Assembly (NCBI GenBank): GCA_038253945.1 | Contig: JBBSGR010000022.1 | Coordinates: 1-34,561 of the forward strand | Origin: JBBRYW01 sp038253945 | Lineage (GTDB): Bacteria; Actinomycetota; Thermoleophilia; Gaiellales; Gaiellaceae | Direction: 5' to 3' | Length of the DNA: 34,561 bases | Shown here: in pieces, positions 7,988-14,112 of the stretch | Position numbering within the stretch: the stretch's first letter is position 1 | Layout of the letters: every line of letters starts with the position of its first letter | Translations under genes and position numbers: made by a program | The notes under the pieces: model-generated | Told to the model about the DNA's origin: nothing | Database searches by the model: none | What the model saw: the letters and a program-made list of their open reading frames with translations, nothing else

Positions 7988-7994
7988 TGGCGCC

Positions 7995-8471
7995 GTGACA
8001 AGGCGCAAGCCCGAACGGATCGCCGACCTACTGCACTCGGCTTCGATCCACCTGCTGCGCCGGGCGGCCGAGGAGGACGCGGAGAGCGGGCTCGGCTCGG
8101 CGCGCCTGTCGGCGCTGTCGGTGCTCGTCTTCCGGGGACCGCTCACTATGGGCCGGCTCGCCGCGGCGGAGGGCGTGCGCTCCCCAACGATGACCCGCAC
8201 CGTCCAGGGGTTGGAGGAGGCACGCCTAGCGCGTCGCCGGCCGGACGTCCGCGATCGGCGGGCCACCGTCGTCGAGGTGACGCCCGAGGGCGAGCGTCTG
8301 CTCGGCGAGGCGCGGGCCCGCCGGATCGAGCGCATCGGCTCGCGTCTGGCGGAGCTTCCCCGCGAGGAGCTGGAGCTCGTCGGCTCAGCGGCAGAAGTGG
8401 TGGAGCGGCTCTTCGGAACGCCGGGCCGCCCCTGGCGACCGCTCCCGCGGGACACCGCCCAGCCCGGGTAG
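7995..8471 (+). CDS. MarR-family transcriptional regulator
   Basis: 158 aa. The winged helix-turn-helix spans about residues 40-105: the recognition region is LTMGRLAAAEGVRSPTMTRTVQGLEEARLARR and the wing is RPDVRDRRATVVEVTPEGERLL. N- and C-terminal helices form the dimer part. MarR proteins sense small phenolic or oxidative signals. The GTG start has no ribosome site but a TATACT 7 nt upstream. The stop codon TAG is part of the left arm of the vapB operator. Its likely targets are itself and the divergent ankyrin gene. Confidence 0.88.
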   Translation: MTRRKPERIADLLHSASIHLLRRAAEEDAESGLGSARLSALSVLVFRGPLTMGRLAAAEGVRSPTMTRTVQGLEEARLARRRPDVRDRRATVVEVTPEGERLLGEARARRIERIGSRLAELPREELELVGSAAEVVERLFGTPGRPWRPLPRDTAQPG

Positions 8472-8499
8472 CATCATTACATCAAAAATTGTGATGCTA
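8469..8499 (+). promoter_or_regulatory. vapB operator: inverted repeat
   Basis: TAGCATCA (8469-8476) and TGATGCTA (8492-8499) are perfect 8-bp arms around a 15-nt AT-rich centre, ending on the first base of the vapB start. A further half-site ATGATGC follows at 8499-8505. This fits autorepression by a ribbon-helix-helix antitoxin, alone or with its toxin. Confidence 0.65.
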
Positions 8500-8765
8500 T
8501 GATGCAAGCGCGCACGACCGTAACCCTCGATCCCGATGCCGAAGCTCTTCTGAAGCGTCTCATGCGCGAGCGCGGCATGTCCTTCAAGCAGGCCCTGAAC
8601 CACGCCATCCGCGCCGGTCTTGCGGAGTCGGTAGGTGGAGCGCCTGTCCCGACGCCGACCTATGGGATGGGGTTCGAGCCGGCAATCGCCTGCGACAAGG
8701 CCCTGCGGATCGCGGCCGAGCTCGAGGACGACGAGCTTGCGCGCCGGCTCGCGGCGCGCAAGTAA
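8499..8765 (+). CDS. vapB: VapB-type antitoxin (ribbon-helix-helix)
   Basis: 88 aa. The N-terminal strand and two helices (RTTVTLDPDAEALLKRLMRERG, then SFKQALNHAIRAGL) are the ribbon-helix-helix DNA-binding fold of VapB/CopG antitoxins. The acidic C-terminal tail (AIACDKALRIAAELEDDELARRLAARK) is the usual toxin-neutralising segment. Start is ATG 8499 or the adjacent ATG 8502. The palindrome overlapping the start indicates autoregulation. The toxin gene starts 3 nt after the stop. The AT-rich promoter contrasts with the GC-rich surroundings, as often seen with mobile toxin-antitoxin cassettes. Confidence 0.85.
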   Translation: MMQARTTVTLDPDAEALLKRLMRERGMSFKQALNHAIRAGLAESVGGAPVPTPTYGMGFEPAIACDKALRIAAELEDDELARRLAARK

Positions 8766-8768
8766 AGC

Positions 8769-9199
8769 GTGAAGCTCGTCGACGCCAACGTGCTCCTCTA
8801 CAGGTGAACGCAGACGCGCCTCATCACGTCGCGGCGCATTCATGGCTGGACAGTGCGCTCAACGACCGCGAGGTGGTCGGTTTCGCCTGGGTGGTGCTAC
8901 TCGCCTTCCTGCGGCTCAGCACTCGATCCGGCCTCTTCCCGCGGCCGCTGAGGCTCGACGAGGCGACGAGGGTCGTCGAGGTCTGGCTCGGCCAGCCGGC
9001 CACGGTGATCGTCCAGCCGACCGAGCGTCACCTCAGCCTGCTTCGGGGGCTGCTCGGCACGGCCGGGACGGCCGCAAATCTCGTGAACGATGCTCACCTG
9101 GCGACGCTCGCACTCGAGCACGGCGCCGAGATCGTGTCTTTCGATCGGGACTTCGAGCGGTTCGAGGGAGCGCGGTCGCGCTCGCCGGTGTCGTTCTGA
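8769..9199 (+). pseudogene. vapC: VapC PIN-domain toxin, frameshifted after codon 12
   Basis: VapC toxins are Mg-dependent RNases of the PIN fold. GTG 8769 encodes the canonical N-terminus VKLVDANVLLY with the first catalytic Asp (D5), then AGG and a TGA at 8805. From GTG 8804 in the next frame the rest of a PIN protein is intact: NADAPHHVAAHSWLDSAL, then FLRLSTR, and the acidic end NDAHLATLALEHGAEIVSFDRDF. One base is missing at AGGTG (8802-8806); AGGGTG would restore the family reading. The product from 8804 alone would lack D5 and should be inactive. A real inactivating mutation, a base-call error or frameshifting are all possible. Confidence 0.8.
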
Positions 9200-9211
9200 C
9201 TGCCCCTGAGA

Positions 9212-10417
9212 TCAAGCAGATGCGGCTGGATCGGCCGGTGCGCGAGCCTCCCCGGCGCCGGTAACGATCACCATCAGCACGAGCGCGACGGCAGCGGCAA
9301 CGGCGCCCATGACGAACGGCGCGGCCGGGCTGACATGCGACCAGAGCAGTCCGGCGACGACGCTCGCGACGAGGAGCGCGCCCCCGGTCGCCGCCGCGAA
9401 GACGCCGTACGCCGCACCGGCCTGCCGGCCGCGCACCTGGTCCGCGACCCAGGCGCGGGCGACGCCTTCGGTCGCCGCAATGTACGCCCCGTAGACCAGA
9501 AACAGCGGCCAGACGGCCCAGCTCCCGGGAGCGACGGCGAAGCCGAGGTAGACGAGCGCGAACACCGCGAGCCCCCCGGCGAGCACGCGCGCCCGGGGAA
9601 ACCGGTCGGAGAGCGTGCCGAGCGGCCAGGAGAGCGAGGCGTAGACGACGTTGTAGGCGGCGTACGCGAGGATGACGAGCGTGAAGCCGAGCCCGAGGTT
9701 CCGGGCCCGAAGGAGCAGGAAGACATCGCTCGAGTTGCCGAGCGAGAACACGACCCAGACCGCGAGGACGGCCCAGAACGAGCCGGGCAGCGACGACACG
9801 GCGCCGGTCTCGCGCGGCCGCTCGTGCTCGGGCGTCTCCCGCACTCGCCCGAGCAGTAGGAGCGTCAGGAAGCCCGGCACGACGGCGACCCAGAGGACGC
9901 CGCGGAGCGACACGCCGGCGGAGAGAAGGGCGACCGCCACGAGCGGACCGCCCACCGCGCCCGCGGTGTCCATCGCTCGGTGGTAGCCGAAGCTGGCGCC
10001 GACGAGCTCGGGCGGCGTCGAGTCGCGGATCAGCGCGTCGCGCGGAGCGGTTCGGGCAGCCTTGCCGAGCCGGTCTCCCACTCGGGCGCCGAGCACCCAG
10101 CCCCAGTGGGGCGCGGCGGCGACGGCCGGGCGGGCCAGAGCAGAGATCCCGTAGCCGGCGAAGACCCAGCGGCGCCGCTTGCCGCCGGCCCTGTCCGAGA
10201 GCCACCCGGCGGCCCCACGGAGTCCCACTGCCACACCCTCGGCGACACCCTCGATCAGGCCGAGAGCGGCGACCGGCGCTCCGAGCGTGACGGTGAGAAA
10301 GAGCGGCAGGACCGGGTAGGCGAGCTCGGTCGCGAGGTCGTTGGCGAAGGAGACCCAGCCGAGCGCGCGGACGTTCTCCGGCAGCGCCAGCCGGGCGCGG
10401 CGTAGACGGGCTCTCAG
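9212..10417 (-). CDS. MFS transporter, probable CTG start
   Basis: About 401 aa, hydrophobic throughout with roughly 12 membrane segments. It carries the MFS loop motif between helices 2 and 3 (GWLSDRAGGKRRRW) and a repeat of it in the second half (PLGTLSDRFPRARV). The family moves small solutes by proton coupling; the substrate is not evident. The conserved N-terminus (PENVRALGWVSFANDLATELAYPVLPLFL) has no in-frame ATG, GTG or TTG before it unless one reaches deep into corA. CTG 10417 overlaps the corA stop as CTGA, the same geometry as the ATGA/GTGA junctions elsewhere here. It probably forms an operon with corA. Convergent with vapC, 12 nt apart. Confidence 0.8.
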   Translation of the reverse strand: MRARLRRARLALPENVRALGWVSFANDLATELAYPVLPLFLTVTLGAPVAALGLIEGVAEGVAVGLRGAAGWLSDRAGGKRRRWVFAGYGISALARPAVAAAPHWGWVLGARVGDRLGKAARTAPRDALIRDSTPPELVGASFGYHRAMDTAGAVGGPLVAVALLSAGVSLRGVLWVAVVPGFLTLLLLGRVRETPEHERPRETGAVSSLPGSFWAVLAVWVVFSLGNSSDVFLLLRARNLGLGFTLVILAYAAYNVVYASLSWPLGTLSDRFPRARVLAGGLAVFALVYLGFAVAPGSWAVWPLFLVYGAYIAATEGVARAWVADQVRGRQAGAAYGVFAAATGGALLVASVVAGLLWSHVSPAAPFVMGAVAAAVALVLMVIVTGAGEARAPADPAASA

Positions 10418-11418
10418 AACCAGCCGCGCCGCTTGAACATGAGCGCGAGAGCGACGAGGGCGAGAATCTCCATTCCGATGCCGAGCGCCACGAACGATCC
10501 CCAGCCGGAAATGTGCTTGACCATGAAGCCGAAGTTCTGGCCGAAGAAGCCGGTGATGAACGTCAGCGGCATGAAGACCGTCGCGATCACCGTGAGCTGC
10601 TTCATCACCACGTTGAGCCGGTTCGAGACGGTGGAGAGGTAGACGTCCATCGCGCCGGTCAGAAGGTCTCGGTAGGTGTCGATCAGGTCGCTGATCCGGA
10701 TCAGGTGGTCGTAGACGTCGCGGAAGTAGCGCTCGTCGTCTCCTCCCATCCCGGGCAGCGACTCGACTCCGCCCATCATGCTCGCGAACAGGTCGCGCTG
10801 GGGCGTCACGGCCTTCCGCATGCCGACGAGGAGCCGTTTCATGGAGAAGATCTCCTGCAGTTGCTCGTCGTTCGCGCGCAGGAAGATCTGGTCCTCGAGC
10901 TCGTCGATCCGGTCGTCGAAGTCGGCCAGGATCGGGAAGAAGCTGTCCACGAGCGCGTCCACGATCCGGTACAGGAGCAGCGACGGCTTGTCGATCGGCG
11001 CCTTCCGCTTCTTGTAGCGCTCGCGCACCTCCTGGAAGGCGGGGCAATCGTCACGGTGGACGGTGATGAGGCAGCGCTCGGAGTAGAAGCAGTGGACCTC
11101 GACGAGGCGGTCGTCGTCCGGGGCCGCGCCGTAGACGACGAGGAAGACGAAGTCGTCGTACTCGTCCAGCTTCGGGCGCTGGCCGAACGACTCGGAGTCC
11201 TCGACCGCGAGCGGGTGGTACGCGAAACGCTCGCGCAGGATCACGAAGTCGTCCTCGTTCGGCTGAAAGAGGTCGAGCCAGAAGAACTGGCCCTCGCCCA
11301 GTAGGCGGTCGACGTTCTCCCGATCGAACTGAAGCGGCGTCGAGCCGCGGTGGTCGATCACGTGACACGTCCGGGCGGGCGCCCGAGGCTGCCGTTCGGC
11401 GGTCGTCTCGATCGCCAC
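10414..11418 (-). CDS. corA: CorA-family divalent-cation transporter with GQN signature
   Basis: 334 aa. A long cytoplasmic domain with the FFWLDLFQPNEDDF and HPLAVED segments is followed by the long pore-lining helix and two C-terminal transmembrane helices (about 275-293 and 305-327). CorA pentamers carry Mg2+ or related ions. The loop between the helices, normally G-M-N, reads FFGQNFG here (G293-Q294-N295), so ion selectivity may differ. The C-terminus ends in basic residues (KRRGWF) as usual. GTG 11418 is chosen because TAGCAT lies exactly 7 nt upstream and no ribosome site is present; longer forms would run into the divergent gene. The stop overlaps the MFS gene. Confidence 0.88.
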   Translation of the reverse strand: MAIETTAERQPRAPARTCHVIDHRGSTPLQFDRENVDRLLGEGQFFWLDLFQPNEDDFVILRERFAYHPLAVEDSESFGQRPKLDEYDDFVFLVVYGAAPDDDRLVEVHCFYSERCLITVHRDDCPAFQEVRERYKKRKAPIDKPSLLLYRIVDALVDSFFPILADFDDRIDELEDQIFLRANDEQLQEIFSMKRLLVGMRKAVTPQRDLFASMMGGVESLPGMGGDDERYFRDVYDHLIRISDLIDTYRDLLTGAMDVYLSTVSNRLNVVMKQLTVIATVFMPLTFITGFFGQNFGFMVKHISGWGSFVALGIGMEILALVALALMFKRRGWF

Positions 11419-11425
11419 GAAGGAG

Positions 11426-11431
11426 ATGCTA
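11426..11431 (-). promoter_or_regulatory. -10 hexamer TAGCAT of corA, leaderless
   Basis: On the minus strand TAGCAT is followed by 7 nt and GTG 11418, with no Shine-Dalgarno. Confidence 0.45.
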
Positions 11432-11493
11432 CGTCTCCGGGTCGATTGTGCGCCGCATCGGCGCGCACGCGGTCGAAGCGGGATCTGCCGCCC

Positions 11494-11499
11494 TACGCT
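11494..11499 (+). promoter_or_regulatory. -10 hexamer TACGCT of the HNH-like gene, leaderless
   Basis: TACGCT is followed by 7 nt and GTG 11507. It is divergent from the corA promoter about 65 bp away. Confidence 0.45.
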
Positions 11500-11506
11500 C
11501 GTCCTC

Positions 11507-11983
11507 GTGGAGCGTCGAGTCGGGATCGTCGAGGCGGCGCTCGTCGTCCTCGTTCTCGCGAGCGCCGCTGTGCTCGTCCTCCGCCCGCACGGCGGCGGCG
11601 CCCGCCTCCGCGCGAGCTGGACGCTGACCCCGGGCGTCGTCAATCCCGATGTGACGCAGCGGACGATCGCGAGCACGATCTGCGCGCACGGGTGGACGCG
11701 CACGATCCGACCGGCAACGAGCTACACGTCCGAGCTCAAGCTGGAGCAGATGCGCTCCTACGGCGTCGGCGGCAGCCCCTCCCGCTACCAGGAGGACCAC
11801 CTGATCAGCCTCGAGCTCGGCGGCCATCCTACGGACCGGCGGAACCTGTGGCCGGAGTCACGGCCGCGTGCCGACGAGGTCGACGGAATCGAGAATGACC
11901 TGCGCTCGCGCATTTGCGCCGGCGACATGACGCTCCCGGAGGCGCAGCGGAAGATCTCCGTGATCAAGCACTCCGACGGCTGA
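11507..11983 (+). CDS. membrane-anchored or secreted HNH-like protein
   Basis: 158 aa. Residues 7-26 form a transmembrane or signal segment. The exported part holds Y-Q-E-D-H-L-I-S-L-E-L-G-G (E96, D97, H98) and R-R-N-L-W-P-E (N113), the D-H...N pattern of beta-beta-alpha-metal (HNH) nucleases. It also has two Cys (C59, C137) that may form a disulfide. Similar hypothetical proteins are common in actinobacteria; a nuclease role is inferred from motif order only. GTG 11507 fits the leaderless promoter upstream. The last 126 bp overlap antisense with the CAP gene. Confidence 0.6.
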   Translation: MERRVGIVEAALVVLVLASAAVLVLRPHGGGARLRASWTLTPGVVNPDVTQRTIASTICAHGWTRTIRPATSYTSELKLEQMRSYGVGGSPSRYQEDHLISLELGGHPTDRRNLWPESRPRADEVDGIENDLRSRICAGDMTLPEAQRKISVIKHSDG

Positions 11984-12529
11984 CGACGGGGCGCGCGGGT
12001 GGGCCCCGTAGGAGCCGAAGTCCTGCGCCCAGTAGACGAGCCTGCTCTCCGAGGTCGCGGCGACGACCCCGATCGCCGAGTAACGCCGGCTCTCGATGTT
12101 CCGGCGGTGGCCGCGGGACCGCAGCCACGCCCGCATCACGGCAGCGGGAGTCTCGAGCCCGAAGGCGATGTTCTCGCCCCAGGCCGCTCGGGTGGTCGGA
12201 TAGCCGCAAGCGGTGAGCCGGGTCGAGACGGAGCGCTTCAGCGGAGGGGCGGGGTCGTCGTGGCGCAGGTAGCGGTAGCGCGCCATGTGGCTCGCTTTCC
12301 ACTCGGCGGCCCGGGTCAGCGTGGACGAGACCGTGAGCGGGGGTACATGCAGCCGTTGCCGGTGCGGGTTGACGAGCCGGACGACGTCCAGCGCCCGAGC
12401 AGCGTCCGGGGGCGGCCGGTCGGCTGGTCGCGCACACGAGTCCAGACCTCGCACAGTCGGGGCGGCCGGTGCGGCCTCGAGAAGCAGCGCGATGAGGGCG
12501 ACCGCGAGCGCGCAGCCGGAGGCCCTCAC
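11858..12529 (-). CDS. secreted CAP/SCP-domain protein
   Basis: 223 aa with an N-terminal signal peptide (hydrophobic residues 6-23, AxA-like cleavage near 23). The CAP domain (PF00188) is recognisable: H81-M-A-R-Y...H90-D-D, W-G-E-N-I-A-F-G (E119) and AWLRSRGHRRNIESRRYSAIGVV (H141). These are the two-His/two-Glu cavity residues in CAP proteins. Function in bacteria is not well defined; it should act outside the cell. GTG 12529 follows the universal stress protein stop by one base, so it is probably the third gene of the BHMT-USP-CAP unit. Its C-terminal 40 residues are basic and overlap the convergent HNH-like gene. Confidence 0.8.
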   Translation of the reverse strand: MRASGCALAVALIALLLEAAPAAPTVRGLDSCARPADRPPPDAARALDVVRLVNPHRQRLHVPPLTVSSTLTRAAEWKASHMARYRYLRHDDPAPPLKRSVSTRLTACGYPTTRAAWGENIAFGLETPAAVMRAWLRSRGHRRNIESRRYSAIGVVAATSESRLVYWAQDFGSYGAHPRAPSSAVGVLDHGDLPLRLRERHVAGANARAQVILDSVDLVGTRP

Positions 12530-12530
12530 G

Positions 12531-12980
12531 TCAGTGAACGATCAGGACGTCCCGGCGTGTGTGGCGTGAGACGTCGTCGCTCACGCTGCCCTCGAAGAGC
12601 CGCTCGAGGAATCCGGGGCCTCTGGAGCCGACGACGATCAGGTCAGCGTCGCGCTCGTCGGCGAGGGCGACGAGTCGATCGCCCGGGTCGCCGAGGTCCG
12701 AGACGAAATCCACCGTGACCTTTCTGTCGGCCAGCAGCCGGCGAGCATCGTCGAGGCTCGACTCCGCGTGATCGACCGCGTCCACCCCTTGCGCGGCGAG
12801 CATCTCAGGCCCCGCGCCTGGGAGGGCAGCCTCGAAGCCGATGCCTGGAAGCGGGACCGGGGGTGACGCAACGGCGGCGACGACGAGCGTCGAGCCGAGC
12901 GCCTCTGCGAGATCCGCAGCCCGCGCGAGGGCCCTCCGCGCGGGCTCACTGTCGTCGAAGCCGACGAGGATCGTCTTCAG
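12531..12980 (-). CDS. universal stress protein (UspA family), non-AUG start
   Basis: 149 aa. The N-terminus LKTILVGFDDSEPARRALARAADLA matches the usual M-K-T-I-L-V-G-x-D of the family exactly, with CTG (12980) where ATG is expected. The C-terminal ATP-binding motif G-x2-G-x9-G-S is present (GSRGPGFLERLFEGS). In this frame a TAA lies at 13001-12999. Only GCT GTA ACC ATC GGC CAG separate it from the CTG, so no ATG, GTG or TTG can serve. The internal ATG 12803 would delete the nucleotide-binding strand. Initiation at CTG (or ATC) is therefore likely, 11 nt after the BHMT stop and probably coupled to it. Confidence 0.8.
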   Translation of the reverse strand: MKTILVGFDDSEPARRALARAADLAEALGSTLVVAAVASPPVPLPGIGFEAALPGAGPEMLAAQGVDAVDHAESSLDDARRLLADRKVTVDFVSDLGDPGDRLVALADERDADLIVVGSRGPGFLERLFEGSVSDDVSRHTRRDVLIVH

Positions 12981-12991
12981 CTGGCCGATGG

Positions 12992-14047
12992 TTACAGCTT
13001 ATCCGCGTACTCTTGGTACTCGCGCTTGAGGCTCCGGTCGGTCCCCAGGAACGCGTGCTTCGACATGTCGGCCGAGTAGCGGCTCGCGGGTGGGGTCCGT
13101 CCAAGAGCCTCGGCCACGCTGCGGATGTGGTGGGAGCCCGCGCCGCAGCACACTCCCAGGTACGTCACGCCGAGCTCGTGGGCGGCGCGCGCGAAATCCC
13201 CGAGCTCGTAGCGGTTGCACACGAAGGGATCGAGGGCGGTCGGGAACGGACGCCCGTCCGGGAAGTCGTCGTAGCGAGGATCCCTCAGTGACTGAAACGT
13301 CGGCTGTTCCTCGTGCGTCCGGTACGGAACGGGCAGCGCCGCGACGTGGCCGTCGACGGTCGCTCGGATCCGCTCGAGCAGCGGCAGCATCGTCTCGGGG
13401 CCGCGAATGCAATTGAGGCCCACGACGTCGGCTCCACGCTCCTCGAGCCGCTTGCACGCCTCCTCCGGCGTCCATCCCTCGCGCGTCACGGGCTCCTGGT
13501 GGATGGAGAGCGTGACGACGGCCGGCAGGCCCGCCTCCTTGATGGCGTCGAGCGCGATCAGTGCCTCCTCTCCCCACGAGAAGGTCTCACCGATCACGAA
13601 GTCGACGCCCGCCTCGCGCGCCCATTCGATCTGCTCGTCGAACATCGAGCGAACCGCGCGCCGAGACGCGTCGTCGCCCACGAAGACGTTGGTGTTGCAG
13701 ATGTCGCCCGCAAAGAGCGCGCCGCTCTCCTCGGCGACCTCCTTCGCCAGAGCGAGAGCCGTCCGGTTCATCTGCTCGAGCAGCTGCTCCTTCCCGATCA
13801 GGCGCAGCTTCTCCCGATGGGCGTAGTAGGTGAATGCCTCCACGACGTCGGAGCCGGCATGCACGAACTCGCGGTGCAGCTGGCGGACGAGCTCCGGCTG
13901 CTCCAGCACGATCTCCGGAACGAACGCGCCTGCCTGCAGGTACCCGCGCCGCTCGAGCTCGAAGAGGTAGCCCTCGGCGCAGATCACAGGCCCGTCGGCG
14001 AGGCGATCGAGAAGGCCGGGTCGCTTGGCGGCTGCGTCGTTCGGCAT
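12992..14047 (-). CDS. betaine-homocysteine S-methyltransferase
   Basis: 351 aa. Transfers a methyl group from glycine betaine to homocysteine, giving dimethylglycine and methionine. Zinc ligands are C213 (GLNC) and C300/C301 (GVCCGAG), spaced as in animal BHMT. Beyond the generic homocysteine-methyltransferase fold it has BHMT-type features: FVPEIVLEQPELVRQLHREF, the AFTYYAHREKL segment that includes a betaine-site Tyr, and the long C-terminal tail ending SLKREYQEYADKL. ATG 14047 has a good ribosome site (AAAGGAG). It is divergent from the fused methyltransferase gene with a shared palindrome between. The universal stress protein gene follows within 11 nt. Confidence 0.88.
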   Translation of the reverse strand: MPNDAAAKRPGLLDRLADGPVICAEGYLFELERRGYLQAGAFVPEIVLEQPELVRQLHREFVHAGSDVVEAFTYYAHREKLRLIGKEQLLEQMNRTALALAKEVAEESGALFAGDICNTNVFVGDDASRRAVRSMFDEQIEWAREAGVDFVIGETFSWGEEALIALDAIKEAGLPAVVTLSIHQEPVTREGWTPEEACKRLEERGADVVGLNCIRGPETMLPLLERIRATVDGHVAALPVPYRTHEEQPTFQSLRDPRYDDFPDGRPFPTALDPFVCNRYELGDFARAAHELGVTYLGVCCGAGSHHIRSVAEALGRTPPASRYSADMSKHAFLGTDRSLKREYQEYADKL

Positions 14048-14069
14048 CGTGCTCCTTTCACCAGCGGTC

Positions 14070-14090
14070 GAGTTGCTTCATGAGCAACTC
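14070..14090. promoter_or_regulatory. palindromic operator between BHMT and HMT-fusion genes
   Basis: Arms GAGTTGCT (14070-14077) and AGCAACTC (14083-14090) with a 5-nt centre TCATG. The core TTGCT-TCATG-AGCAA, read on the opposite strand, matches the site at 18896-18910 at 13 of 15 positions. It overlaps the probable -35 of the rightward promoter. Confidence 0.65.
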
Positions 14091-14102
14091 TAGTTGTATC
14101 CT
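14073..14102 (+). promoter_or_regulatory. promoter of the fused methyltransferase gene
   Basis: TTGCTT (14073-14078) and TATCCT (14097-14102) are 18 nt apart, and the predicted transcription start is within a few bases of ATG 14113. No ribosome site precedes that ATG. Confidence 0.4.
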
Positions 14103-14112
14103 CAGCTCCTAG

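Noticed and set aside
10418..11047. Upstream extension of the MFS frame inside corA
   Set aside because: The extension is antisense-free overlap of corA coding sequence in another frame with low-complexity residues; MFS homology begins at about 10390.
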